DNA from: Fimbriimonadaceae bacterium
GTDB taxonomy: Bacteria > Armatimonadota > Fimbriimonadia > Fimbriimonadales > Fimbriimonadaceae
Assembly: GCA_019187105.1 (NCBI GenBank)
Contig: JABAQM010000001.1
Span: forward strand, 1,948,734 to 2,012,733
Direction of reading: 5' to 3'
Length of the DNA: 64,000 bases
Both the position numbers and the translations under genes were made by a program. Shown here in pieces: positions 8,970 through 17,257 of the stretch (within the stretch, counting starts at the first letter, position 1; each line of letters opens with the position of its first letter). The notes below the pieces were generated by a model. The model was given only the letters and a program-made list of their open reading frames with translations. It was not told where the DNA came from and made no database searches.

Positions 8970-9754
8970 GCGGCGGAGACCGCTCCCTGATCGCGCATGA
9001 AACCACGAAGACGCGTCATCGACTGCGTGTGCAGCTGATAGACGCGCGATTCTGAAACGCCGAGTACGCGGCCGATTTCCTTGAACGTCAACCCCTCGAA
9101 GTAGTAGAGCGCGACGACCAGCCGCTCGCGGTCGGGAAGGTTGTCGATGCCGTCGGCAAGGATTCGGCGGATTTCGCGGCCCTCGACCTCGCCTCCAGGA
9201 TTGGCGTCCTTGTCCACCAGCAGGTCCACAAAGTGGAGGTGGTCCTCACCGTCCTGGTTCGGAAGGAGGTCGTCGAGGCTATACACGTTGGTTCTGCCCA
9301 TCCGGACCATCAGATCGGCGACTTCCTTTTCTGATAATCCCATTCGCTCTGAAAGCTCGCGCTCGTTGGGCGGTCGGCGGTTCTGGGTCTCGAACTCCAT
9401 CATCGCTCGGTCGACAGCCTTGAGCTTTTCGCGGATGCTGCGAGGCACCCAGTCCTCATCGCGAAGCATCTCCAGGATGGCGCCGCGGATGAGAGCAATC
9501 GCATAGGTCTCGAACTTGACATCCCGGGTCGGATCAAACTGGTCGACGCTCTTGATCAGGCCGATAACGCCGGCGCCCACCAGATCTTCTCGGTCAAGCC
9601 CACCAGGAAGGCTGGTGACCAGACGACCCGCTGTGATTTTCACAAGGTACGAGTAGTGGTTGACGAGGTCGGCACGAGCTTGTGGATCTTTGTAGACTTT
9701 ACAGTCGACCCAGCTACGTTTGAGCTGCTCCGAGGACATCGGCGAACTGGTCAT
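8966..9754 (-). CDS. fliA: RNA polymerase sigma factor, FliA/WhiG (sigma-28) family
   Basis: The 262-residue protein has the sigma-70 layout without region 1: region 2 (about 28-98, with GLIKSVDQFDPTRDVKFETY), region 3 (about 105-175, starting WVPRSIREK) and region 4 (about 205-255, with LTFKEIGRVLGVSESRVYQ as helix-turn-helix). WVPRSIR and the region 3 sequence point to the FliA/WhiG branch, which controls motility, sporulation or other alternative regulons. No flagellar gene lies in the window, so the regulon is not known. AGGAAGG precedes the ATG at 9754 by 13 nt; a second ATG at 9739 is possible. A small membrane protein gene lies 18 nt upstream and is probably in the same transcript. Confidence 0.93.
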   Translation of the reverse strand: MTSSPMSSEQLKRSWVDCKVYKDPQARADLVNHYSYLVKITAGRLVTSLPGGLDREDLVGAGVIGLIKSVDQFDPTRDVKFETYAIALIRGAILEMLRDEDWVPRSIREKLKAVDRAMMEFETQNRRPPNERELSERMGLSEKEVADLMVRMGRTNVYSLDDLLPNQDGEDHLHFVDLLVDKDANPGGEVEGREIRRILADGIDNLPDRERLVVALYYFEGLTFKEIGRVLGVSESRVYQLHTQSMTRLRGFMRDQGAVSAA

Positions 9755-9772
9755 ATGGATATGGATTCCTTC

Positions 9773-9997
9773 CTATGTTGTTGGCGGTGCTTCCGCCGGC
9801 GGCTCTGTGATAACCGGAATCCCCTCTCCGGGCCGCAGGACCCTGGTCGTGAAGAACACGTACCAAAGCTGCGTTAAAACAGATCCAACGACGAACGCGA
9901 TCAACGCGCGCAGAACGGACGTTGCCGGGTCGACCCTGCCAAGGATACCGGCGGCCAGGGCCACGAGAGCCGCCAGACCTCCGATCAATCGAGGCAC
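9773..9997 (-). CDS. small hypothetical membrane protein
   Basis: This 74-residue protein has two hydrophobic segments, LIGGLAALVALAAGILG (about 4-20) and ALIAFVVGSVLTQLWYVFF (about 31-49), and a short proline-rich polar tail. I do not recognise a family. It ends 18 nt before the sigma factor start on the same strand, so the two are likely co-transcribed; a role in controlling the sigma factor is possible but is only a guess from position. The coding call rests on the clean membrane pattern and the gene spacing. Confidence 0.55.
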   Translation of the reverse strand: MPRLIGGLAALVALAAGILGRVDPATSVLRALIAFVVGSVLTQLWYVFFTTRVLRPGEGIPVITEPPAEAPPTT

Positions 9998-10187
9998 GTC
10001 CTACCCCCCACTCTCTTCATCGTAGGACGATTGCGGCGCCGTTTTTAGAGGAGAAGCTGCGAAATTTATCTAAGTTTTAGGCTCGGCTACCTAACGCCGG
10101 TCGTCAGGTTCAGTCATGTCTGGTAGTTTTGCGGGTGCAGCTACAGATCGAAAAAATCCTGGCACGTTGGCCCGTCTTGAATGCTAG

Positions 10188-11219
10188 ATGCCCGATATCC
10201 GCGCTACGATCGAAGATCGCGAACGGGCAACGCTCAGCCGTTATGCCGCCCTCAGCGCGGATAGCCAGGGGCGGCCCGCACCAGAACCACACGACCCGAT
10301 TCGAACCTGCTACCAGCGCGATCGCGACCGGATCCTCCACTCCAAGCCGTTTCGGCGGCTCAAGCACAAGACCCAGGTGTTTATCGAGCCGGAAGGAGAC
10401 CACTACCGGACGCGACTGACCCATAGCCTGGAAGTTGCCCAGATCGCCCGGACGATCACCCGCGCCCTCCGGCTGAACGAGGACCTTGCCGAGGCCATTG
10501 CCCTCGGCCATGATGTTGGCCATACCCCGTTCGGCCACGCCGGCGAGAGCGCTCTGGACGAGGCGCTCCAGGCTCACGGCTCGCCCGACGGCCCCTTGCG
10601 GTTCCGGCACTACGAGCAGTCGCTGCGCGTCGTCGACCACCTCGCGAAGCTAAACCTGACACAGGAGACCCGAGCCGGTATCGGGGGTCACAGCAAGGGC
10701 CGTAGCGACCTTTCCGCCTTCGATGGGCAACCCACCTCCACGTTGGAAGCAGCGGTCGTCAGGATTTCAGACCGAATTGCGTACCTGAACCACGATCTCG
10801 ATGACGCGGTCCGATCCGGCATCATCGGAAGCGTTCCAGACCGGTTCGAGGCGATCGGAACTGGCCACAGCCGCCGCATCGGGGCGATGGTGATGGATGT
10901 GATCGCGAACAGCCTGGACCGGCCGATCATCGCCCTTTCGCCCGCCATGCTGCAAACCATGAACGAGCTCAAGGAGTGGCTGTTCGAAAACGTTTATCTG
11001 AGATATCCAGTTCTGTATCCCGATATCAGCAAGGCCAAAGGTCTCGTCGGCGAGCTGTTTCTCCACTTCGCAGAGCCTGGCAATCTTCCCGATGGTTTCG
11101 TGGGCGTGCAGGGTGCGATCGACTACGTGGCGGGAATGACCGACCGATTTGCGATGGCCACCTATGCTCAACTGAAACTGCCATCAGGCTGGCGAACGAT
11201 CGGCAGCATCGGCTGGTAA
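10188..11219 (+). CDS. dgt: dGTPase-like HD domain triphosphohydrolase
   Basis: The 343-residue protein matches deoxyguanosinetriphosphate triphosphohydrolase-like proteins. It begins with the conserved segment DPIRTCYQRDRDRILHSKPF and RRLKHKTQVF. The HD metal ligands are H79 (RLTHSLEVAQ), H108-D109 (LGHDVGHTPFGHAGE) and D195 (RISDRIAYLNHDLDDA). These enzymes cleave dNTPs to nucleosides and tripolyphosphate and help balance dNTP pools; some act in phage defence. The length fits the shorter bacterial branch rather than the E. coli enzyme. The gene is followed after 18 nt by the cystathionine beta-synthase gene, so co-transcription is likely. Confidence 0.92.
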   Translation: MPDIRATIEDRERATLSRYAALSADSQGRPAPEPHDPIRTCYQRDRDRILHSKPFRRLKHKTQVFIEPEGDHYRTRLTHSLEVAQIARTITRALRLNEDLAEAIALGHDVGHTPFGHAGESALDEALQAHGSPDGPLRFRHYEQSLRVVDHLAKLNLTQETRAGIGGHSKGRSDLSAFDGQPTSTLEAAVVRISDRIAYLNHDLDDAVRSGIIGSVPDRFEAIGTGHSRRIGAMVMDVIANSLDRPIIALSPAMLQTMNELKEWLFENVYLRYPVLYPDISKAKGLVGELFLHFAEPGNLPDGFVGVQGAIDYVAGMTDRFAMATYAQLKLPSGWRTIGSIGW

Positions 11220-11237
11220 AACATAAGAAGGCAATTC

Positions 11238-12245
11238 ATGGAAACGATCTACGGTTCAATAACCGAAATCATCGGGAAGACTCCGCTTGTTAGGGTAAAT
11301 CGCATTGGAGCCGAATATTCTTCGGAATTGCTCGCGAAATGCGAGTTCCTCAGCCCCGGCGGTTCGGTGAAGGACAGGGTGGGCCTTCGGATGCTTCAGG
11401 AAGCCGAGCGATCGGGACGGATCAAGCCCGGCGACACCATCGTGGAGCCGACAAGCGGCAATACCGGCATCGGCCTCGCCATGGCGGGGACCGCGAAGGG
11501 CTATCGGGTCATCATCGTCATGCCGGAAAAGATGAGCATGGAGAAGCAGGTGACCCTCGAAGCTCTCGGCGCGCAAATCGTTCGAACTCCAACCGGTGCG
11601 GCTTACGATTCGCCGGAGAGCAATTTCAGCGTCGCCAGGCAGATTGCCGCCTCGATTCCGAACGCTCACATCCTCGACCAGTTTGGCAACCCCGACAACC
11701 CCGCCGTGCATGAGGAAGAGACAGCGATGGAGATACTCGAGCAGACTGGCGGGAACTTTGACTACTTCATTTCGTCGGTGGGAACCGGCGGCACGATCAC
11801 GGGATGCGCCCGGGCCTTCCGCAAACACGTGCCTAACGTGAAAATCATCGGTGTCGATCCGGTTGGTTCGATCCTGGGCGGCGGCGAAGCGGGCGCCCCC
11901 TATCTGGTGGAAGGCATCGGTTACGACTTTATCCCCGACGTGCTCGACAACAGTCTCGTTGACGAGTACATCAAGACCGAGGATGGCCCGAGCTTTGAGA
12001 TGGCACGCCGCATCATTCGGGAAGAGGGAATGCTGGTCGGGGGCAGCTGTGGCGCCACGCTATGGGCCGCATTGAAAATCGCGGAGCGACATACCGATCC
12101 CGTTCGGATCGTGATGATCTTCCCGGACAACGTACGCAACTACATGTCGAAGTTTATCGACGATCGGTGGTTGATCGAGAAGGGCTTCGTTCCGCCGCCC
12201 AAACCTAACTTCGTGAATTGGGAGTTGCTGAAGGAGTCGGCATGA
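11238..12245 (+). CDS. cbs: cystathionine beta-synthase (catalytic core only)
   Basis: This 335-residue fold-type II PLP enzyme has the PLP lysine K45 in GGSVKDR, the substrate loop EPTSGNTGIGLA (about 70-81) and the phosphate-binding loop SVGTGGTITG. Several segments resemble eukaryotic-type CBS more than cysteine synthase: IIVMPEKMSMEKQ, DSPESNF, ILDQFGNPDNP, VEGIGYDFIP and FPDNVRNYMSKFI with DDRWLIEKGF. There is no N-terminal haem domain and no C-terminal CBS-domain pair, so it should lack those forms of control. It would condense serine with homocysteine to cystathionine. AAGGCAATTC precedes the ATG. The stop overlaps the start of the next gene (ATGA), a cystathionine gamma-lyase, which supports the function. 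Cysteine synthase activity cannot be excluded. Confidence 0.85.
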   Translation: METIYGSITEIIGKTPLVRVNRIGAEYSSELLAKCEFLSPGGSVKDRVGLRMLQEAERSGRIKPGDTIVEPTSGNTGIGLAMAGTAKGYRVIIVMPEKMSMEKQVTLEALGAQIVRTPTGAAYDSPESNFSVARQIAASIPNAHILDQFGNPDNPAVHEEETAMEILEQTGGNFDYFISSVGTGGTITGCARAFRKHVPNVKIIGVDPVGSILGGGEAGAPYLVEGIGYDFIPDVLDNSLVDEYIKTEDGPSFEMARRIIREEGMLVGGSCGATLWAALKIAERHTDPVRIVMIFPDNVRNYMSKFIDDRWLIEKGFVPPPKPNFVNWELLKESA

Positions 12246-13381
12246 GCGAGCGCTTTGAAACGATGGCCGTCCATGCCGGGTACGAGCCGGAACCGGCTAC
12301 TGGCGCGGTCATGCCGCCGGTCTACCAAGTCAGCACGTTTGCCCAACGGTCTCCAGGGCAAGGCACCGGCTACGAATACGCCCGCACCGATAACCCAACC
12401 CGCACGCCGCTGCAGCGTGCGCTCGCAGAGCTCGAAGGCGCCGAGCATGCGCTCGTTTTTTCAAGCGGCCTTGCCGCAACCGATGCCGTCCTCAATACAC
12501 TCAAGGCAGGGGACCATGTCCTTGCCGGCAACGACCTGTATGGCGGCACCTACCGGCTCTTCAGCCGAGTCGCCGTTGATCGCGGCCTGACCTTCGACTT
12601 CGTTGACCTTCAATCATGCGAGCTTGAGGATGCCTTTCGGCCAAATACGAGGCTCGTGTGGTTTGAGACGCCAACCAATCCGTTGCTCAACATCATCGAC
12701 ATCCGACGCGTTGCCGGCATTGCGCATACACATGGCGCCCTGGTCGCCGTCGACAACACCTTCATGAGCCCCTACTTCCAGAACCCGCTGAAATTGGGGG
12801 CAGACATCGTGATGCATTCGATGACGAAGTATCTCAATGGGCATTCCGACGTCGTGATGGGCTGTCTGATGACGTCCAACGACGAGCTGTACGCGCGGCT
12901 CAAATTCCTCCAAAATGCGGTGGGCGGCGTACCGGGTCCCTGGGACTGCTATCTGGCCCTGCGCGGCATTCGAACCCTGGCGCTGCGGATGAAGGCTCAC
13001 GGAGAGAATGCGATGGCGGTGGCCAACTGGCTGAGTCAGGACCGGCGGATCGAGCGCGTGGCTTACCCTGGCCTTGCCGGCCATCCCGGCCACGACATTG
13101 CCAAACGCCAGGCTTCGGGTTTCGGCGGCATGGTGACGTTCTTCGTTAACGGTGGCTTGGAAGACGCGCGTCGGATGCTCGAAAGGGTGAAGCTCTTTAC
13201 GCTAGCCGAATCTCTCGGGGGGGTCGAGAGCCTGATCGAACATCCCGCAATCATGACCCATGCTTCGATTCCGCCGGAGCAAAGAGCGGCGATCGGTATC
13301 TCGGACACGCTAGTTAGGGCCTCGGTCGGTATCGAGCACCCTGACGACCTCATTGCCGACCTGGACCAGGCACTGGGCTAA
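12242..13381 (+). CDS. cystathionine gamma-lyase / gamma-synthase family PLP enzyme
   Basis: This 379-residue protein belongs to the Cys/Met metabolism PLP family. Y46 and R48 (GYEYARTDNPTR), the SSGLAAT loop (74-80), D171 (VAVDNTF) and the PLP lysine K196 (HSMTKYLNGHSD) are in place. The start is the ATG overlapping the previous stop, preceded by AAGGAG. Coupling to a CBS-type gene argues for cystathionine gamma-lyase, releasing cysteine, 2-oxobutyrate and ammonia, so the pair would form the reverse transsulfuration pathway. Gamma-synthase cannot be separated by eye. The TAA stop overlaps the convergent membrane protein gene by 4 nt. Confidence 0.9.
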   Translation: MSERFETMAVHAGYEPEPATGAVMPPVYQVSTFAQRSPGQGTGYEYARTDNPTRTPLQRALAELEGAEHALVFSSGLAATDAVLNTLKAGDHVLAGNDLYGGTYRLFSRVAVDRGLTFDFVDLQSCELEDAFRPNTRLVWFETPTNPLLNIIDIRRVAGIAHTHGALVAVDNTFMSPYFQNPLKLGADIVMHSMTKYLNGHSDVVMGCLMTSNDELYARLKFLQNAVGGVPGPWDCYLALRGIRTLALRMKAHGENAMAVANWLSQDRRIERVAYPGLAGHPGHDIAKRQASGFGGMVTFFVNGGLEDARRMLERVKLFTLAESLGGVESLIEHPAIMTHASIPPEQRAAIGISDTLVRASVGIEHPDDLIADLDQALG

Positions 13382-13845
13382 AAGGGTGAGTAGCCAATGT
13401 TCGCCGATTCGATCGTGAAAGGTTCGGGCTGAGTGAGCTTCGCTAATAGGAATCCAGCGCTAAAGATCGCGGCAAAGACGGCCGCGGCCAAAGGAACTCG
13501 GAGCCGGTGCCTACGCGGCTGCAATTGTGGATCGGACTGATATAGGTCAGGGCGCGAGATTGCAAACTTCACCCAAACCACGGCTGTGATCACGACAAGC
13601 GTCAGCGATCCAAGTGCGATAAGTGCTGAGATTGGATCGCGGTCCCATTGCCGAACTGCCTGCCAATAGCCTTCAGCAAACGGGAGCCATACAGAGCCGC
13701 AACTAACCACCCACTGGGTCCGGTTGACGCGCAGGAGCCCCGCCGATGCATTTCTGCGCCGATCGACCTCATGGTGGATGGCAAGTCCGACAAGAAAGAC
13801 GAAGAGGGCTGCGTGAGTCCACGTTGCCTCGTGAATCCCCTTCAT
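13378..13845 (-). CDS. hypothetical four-helix membrane protein
   Basis: The product (about 155 residues) starts MKGIHEATWTHAALFVFLVG and has about four hydrophobic segments, the clearest being ALIALGSLTLVVITAVVWV and VPLAAAVFAAIFSAGFLLA. I do not recognise the family. A GTG at 13887 would extend it by 14 residues, but that codon lies inside a strong hairpin that looks like the terminator of the preceding gene, so the ATG at 13845 is preferred; AAGGGTGG lies upstream. The gene stands alone and ends convergently with the cystathionine gamma-lyase gene. Confidence 0.6.
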   Translation of the reverse strand: MKGIHEATWTHAALFVFLVGLAIHHEVDRRRNASAGLLRVNRTQWVVSCGSVWLPFAEGYWQAVRQWDRDPISALIALGSLTLVVITAVVWVKFAISRPDLYQSDPQLQPRRHRLRVPLAAAVFAAIFSAGFLLAKLTQPEPFTIESANIGYSPF

Positions 13846-13880
13846 GCCGGGCACACCACCCTTACATCTTATGGCAAGAA

Positions 13881-13902
13881 CCCCCACCCGTTGGGGTGGG
13901 GG
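13881..13902 (-). terminator. hairpin terminator of the STN-domain gene
   Basis: A perfect 9-bp stem (CCCCCACCC with GGGTGGGGG) closes a 4-nt loop. On the minus strand it lies 25 nt after the stop of the STN-domain gene and is followed by TTCTTGCC, a weak T-tract. Confidence 0.6.
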
Positions 13903-13926
13903 CTTCCAAGCACTCGTGGAGGAAAT

Positions 13927-14589
13927 CTACTTCTGGCCGTCGGGGTTGTGGACCGTGATCCGGTTCTCGTCCGGCTTCCAGATTCGGATGCCGCCTGGTT
14001 CCATCTTGTACTGCAGCCGTGCCGCTCTTGAGATGAGTTCCATCGCGTACTTCAGCGACGTGTTCACCAGGAAGGCGTCGAGCTTGTAGGCCGGCACGGT
14101 TGCGTCCACCGTGATCGGTACGCCGGTTTGCTTGGCGAACTCCTGCATGACGGCGCGCAGGTCGGTTTTGGGCAGCTTGGTGTTGACCCTCCGACTCAGA
14201 TCCGCTTCCGAGAACTTGGGGGCTTCCGCCTTCGGCTTCTCGATGATCGGCTTATGCTCCTTGCTTGGCTGCGCTTTTGGCTTGGTGCGGTTCAAAAAGA
14301 AGATGCCGTTCTGAACCTCATAGCTTAGATTCGCGGTCTTGCAGATGATCTCGAGCGCCTCTTCGAACTCGACACCGGCTAGCGAGAGGTATAGCGATCG
14401 CTTGTCTTCGGTTTCCAGGACGAAGCTCTTCTTGGACTGAGTGAAGAGGTCATGCAGCACGACGCGCACGTCGGATCCCTTGGCAGAGATCGTCACGAGA
14501 CCCTCCTGCGAGGTGGAAACATCTTGGGCTGCGGCGATGGCCGTCATGGCCGATAACGAGAGGGCGAGAAGGAAAGAGTGCATCTTCAT
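13927..14589 (-). CDS. secreted protein with two STN (secretin N-terminal-like) domains
   Basis: The 220-residue protein has a signal peptide (MKMHSFLLALSLSAMTAIAAAQ). Two short alpha/beta modules follow: residues about 30-100 (VRVVLHDLFTQSKKSF, LSLAGVEFEEALEIICK, LSYEVQNGIFFL) and about 135-210 (LRAVMQEFAKQTGVPITVD, VNTSLKYAMELISRAARL, YKMEPGGIRIW). Each has the pattern of the secretin/TonB short N-terminal domain, seen in secretins and TonB-dependent signal transducers. The modules are joined by a proline/lysine-rich linker. There is no secretin channel domain. It follows a zinc-finger membrane protein gene by 10 nt and is probably co-transcribed with it; a periplasmic sensing or docking role is inferred only from this. 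Confidence 0.7.
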   Translation of the reverse strand: MKMHSFLLALSLSAMTAIAAAQDVSTSQEGLVTISAKGSDVRVVLHDLFTQSKKSFVLETEDKRSLYLSLAGVEFEEALEIICKTANLSYEVQNGIFFLNRTKPKAQPSKEHKPIIEKPKAEAPKFSEADLSRRVNTKLPKTDLRAVMQEFAKQTGVPITVDATVPAYKLDAFLVNTSLKYAMELISRAARLQYKMEPGGIRIWKPDENRITVHNPDGQK

Positions 14590-14599
14590 TGGCTTGGCT

Positions 14600-15466
14600 C
14601 TAGGGGTCGATGGGTTTTCCAGCGGAGTCGTAAATCCTGATGGTTCCGGTGTCCTGTCGGGGTCGGGCGGGGGCTTGTCGACGAATTGAGCGCCGCACGG
14701 TTGGTGGCGACGTTTTCTTTACGATGGGAATTCTTTCTGGACTAGCTGACTTGGTTTTTGCCGGTTCATCGGCGTCTTTTGTGGATTCAACGGCGCTATT
14801 CTGGGCAGAGGCATGTCCTTCATCCGTCTCTGAATGCGGCTTGGGGCCCGGTTGATCTTGATCGGAAGCGCTCACCTTCGTGCTTTCTGAAGGATTCTCG
14901 CCCTTACCTTCCTTGCTGGATTCCGCCTTGCCACCCTCATCCTCATCACTGGCCTTAGCAACCGTGGCCTGGCTTTCTTTCCGTATTTCAGAAGCCTTCT
15001 TTCCAAAAATAAGGGAAGGGTTCCGGGCGACATAGGACATGGCGATCAAGACGATAGCAAGGGCTCCTGACCAAACCAAGGGATGGCCGAGTTTGCGTTT
15101 GCCGGTCCTCGCGCCGTGGAGCGCGTCACGAAACGCGGGAAGTCTCAGCTTCGTGGCCGGCTGGGATTTGACCGGTTCGGCCGTTGGCTCGAGAGCGACC
15201 TCGGCTACGGGCGCCGGGTTTGCAATGTCGGTTTCAGGCTCAGGGAAGGAATCGGTGAGGTTTGGCGGATCGATCGGCTGCGGGGCCGGTTCGTTTGCTC
15301 TAATCTCAAGGGCAGCGCGCTGCTCGCGCACCAATGCTCTGCAGTTGGTGCATTCTTCGAGGTGGGCTTCCAGCGAAGTCAGCACGTCTTCCGGCAGGGT
15401 TTCGCCGGCCACATAGCGCCCGATCTGCGCTTGCGCCAATGTGCACTGCGAGTTTTCGATCTGCAT
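14600..15466 (-). CDS. anti-sigma-factor-like zinc-finger membrane protein
   Basis: This protein (about 288 residues) starts with a zf-HC2 type segment: an early cysteine (QCTLAQAQIGRYVAGETL), then LEAHLEECTNCRALV giving the H-x3-C-x2-C pattern of the zinc anti-sigma domain. A proline-rich cytoplasmic linker leads to a single membrane span (LVWSGALAIVLIAMSYVA, about 130-147), followed by a long Ser/Glu/Lys-rich outer region ending in a basic segment. This is the layout of membrane anti-sigma factors, but no ECF sigma gene is adjacent. A TTG at 15475 is an alternative start. The next gene encodes a secreted STN-domain protein, suggesting a signalling pair across the membrane. Confidence 0.7.
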   Translation of the reverse strand: MQIENSQCTLAQAQIGRYVAGETLPEDVLTSLEAHLEECTNCRALVREQRAALEIRANEPAPQPIDPPNLTDSFPEPETDIANPAPVAEVALEPTAEPVKSQPATKLRLPAFRDALHGARTGKRKLGHPLVWSGALAIVLIAMSYVARNPSLIFGKKASEIRKESQATVAKASDEDEGGKAESSKEGKGENPSESTKVSASDQDQPGPKPHSETDEGHASAQNSAVESTKDADEPAKTKSASPERIPIVKKTSPPTVRRSIRRQAPARPRQDTGTIRIYDSAGKPIDP

Positions 15467-15535
15467 CCTTGACAACCTGCTTTAGGTTTGGCCTCCTTGG
15501 TCAAAAGGGCCTTAATTGGATGGTCGGTGCAAATG

Positions 15536-16648
15536 TCACCGGTCTTTAGGTTCCGCGATCACGGCGGCGAGACTCCCGCCGGCCCCTATTGCAAAGATGG
15601 ATACGACGCGGCTGCCTTGTCGTCTCAGGCGTTTGACCCATTCTTCGGGCCGAACTGCGTGTCCATGAGTCTTGATATCCGGCGTGCGGGCATCCAGCGC
15701 GGCGAGGGCGGCGGCGAGGCGCTTGAGATCCCATTTCTCGACCTCTACGATTTCGTAAGACCGTAGCCACGGAGATTCGACAGCCGATTCACCGGTCAGG
15801 AACGGCGACCCATCGACGGATCGGAGTCCAGACTCTCCGCAAAGTGTGGTCAGCGCGTGGCTTCTTATCGCCGCGGGATCGGGATCGAAAAGGAACCGGC
15901 CCAATTCGCCAATGGCCATCGGCCCAGCTTCGGGTTTCAAGGTGGAACCCGTTTCAACGTGGACCGACGCCACTTCGCACCCGGATTCGCCGCCTGAAAC
16001 GACAAGTGCCTCTCGGCATTCGCCGCGGAAACTGAGGAAACGCAATTCGCCACCGAAAGCGGAGAGCTCGGCATCCGGCAGCATCGGAGAGAGCTTGATT
16101 ACTCTCAGCCGGTGCCGGTTTCTTATAAGAGTTCGCGGGTCCGGTCGGTAGTCCGATAACCGCCACACGCGCGAGCCACCCGTCCGGCGCGCCGGATCGG
16201 CGAACACGTAGTCGTAGTCGTCGGCCGAATCGGAACCGTCTCCAATATGGACTTCGCCGTCGACGCCCGCGGCAGCGAGATTGAGCCTTGCCAGTTCCGC
16301 CCGATCCGGGTCAAGCTCATACCCGATAGCCGGTCCGCGCATTGCCAACCCGATCAAATCGCTGCCGAGGCCGCAGGTTAGGTCTGCCACCAGCTCGCCA
16401 GGTGGAAACAGGGATGCGTGATACTGGCTGACCCGCTCATGCGTCGCCATCTCGAGGCCATCGCGGTCGAAAAACATCGCCTCGGCTCGCTCGAACTTTG
16501 CGGTGGCTCGCGCCCGGAGCTCCCATTGGACAAATGCCCACCGGGCCGCTTCGGGCGATGTTTGTTCCGCTACGCGTTCGATTTCCTTGGCGCTCGCGGT
16601 GCGGCCCCGAGCCAGATCCAGAGCCTGGTGCCACGACCTCGGGGGCAT
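15536..16648 (-). CDS. class I SAM-dependent methyltransferase with THUMP-like C-terminal domain
   Basis: The 370-residue protein has an N-terminal helical region, then a Rossmann methyltransferase core: VADLTCGLGSDLIGLA is motif I (about 88-103), IGYELDPDRAELARLN binds the ribose hydroxyls, and YVFADPARR corresponds to motif IV. The C-terminal part (about 290-370, with EIVEVEKWDLKRLAAALAA and THGHAVRPEEW) fits the THUMP-like domain found behind this type of core. The substrate is unknown; RNA is plausible because of that domain. The ATG overlaps the stop of the upstream lipoprotein gene by one base (TAATG), indicating coupled translation. Confidence 0.82.
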   Translation of the reverse strand: MPPRSWHQALDLARGRTASAKEIERVAEQTSPEAARWAFVQWELRARATAKFERAEAMFFDRDGLEMATHERVSQYHASLFPPGELVADLTCGLGSDLIGLAMRGPAIGYELDPDRAELARLNLAAAGVDGEVHIGDGSDSADDYDYVFADPARRTGGSRVWRLSDYRPDPRTLIRNRHRLRVIKLSPMLPDAELSAFGGELRFLSFRGECREALVVSGGESGCEVASVHVETGSTLKPEAGPMAIGELGRFLFDPDPAAIRSHALTTLCGESGLRSVDGSPFLTGESAVESPWLRSYEIVEVEKWDLKRLAAALAALDARTPDIKTHGHAVRPEEWVKRLRRQGSRVVSIFAIGAGGSLAAVIAEPKDR

Positions 16649-17223
16649 TATCCTTCCGGCTGCTCGACCGTTCCACCCAGCTTGACGACGCCGGCCGCCA
16701 GGTCTTCCTCTGCCAGCCGGAGGGCCAATAGGACGTCGTCGATTTCGGGCTTGTGCTTGGCGTCGATATCGCCGATCGTGGCGAGTCCCTCACCTGCTTC
16801 GCCAAGCTCATGGAGCGCGTCGTTACAGGCGGTGATGGCCGCGAGCCGACGCTCGTCCCAAGTTGCAAACTCTTTCTCGTAGGTGGAACGATCGGGCATG
16901 TCGGTGTCGATTTCGGAGACCAGGCTCCCGGCGCTATCGATTGCTTCCCGCACGGATGCGGCGACACCCACTGCCTCGCCTCGCAGCTTGGGTTGGAGCT
17001 CCTTGACCATGGTGAGGAGCTCCTCAAGACCCTCGACCGCACTGTCGACGAGTACGAGTCCTGCACGAACCGACTCGTACTGCGCATCGAGGTCGGTTCC
17101 GATTGGCGGTGGGTTGTTGGCCGATGTCTTGGTCGGCGATGCCTTTGGTTCGTCGATGGGAGCTTGTTTGGCGCAGCCCGACGCCAGTAGGACCCCGACG
17201 ATTACCAACAGGCAGCCGCGCAC
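16648..17223 (-). CDS. hypothetical lipoprotein
   Basis: The 191-residue product starts at a GTG codon and has a lipoprotein signal (MRGCLLVIVGVLLASGCAK, lipobox LASGC), so it should be anchored by a lipid on Cys17. A proline/threonine-rich tether is followed by a largely alpha-helical, acidic domain (about 47-190) with heptad-like leucines. No enzyme motif is visible and I do not recognise a family. It is the first gene of a two-gene unit with the THUMP-like methyltransferase and is divergent from the ChaN-like gene, 34 nt away. Confidence 0.75.
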   Translation of the reverse strand: MRGCLLVIVGVLLASGCAKQAPIDEPKASPTKTSANNPPPIGTDLDAQYESVRAGLVLVDSAVEGLEELLTMVKELQPKLRGEAVGVAASVREAIDSAGSLVSEIDTDMPDRSTYEKEFATWDERRLAAITACNDALHELGEAGEGLATIGDIDAKHKPEIDDVLLALRLAEEDLAAGVVKLGGTVEQPEG

Positions 17224-17257
17224 ACGAACATTATGGGGAATCGCGCAAAATCAGGGC

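Noticed and set aside
13846..13887. GTG start at 13887 for the four-helix membrane protein
   Set aside because: The codon lies inside the perfect hairpin 13881-13902 that suits a terminator of the previous gene.
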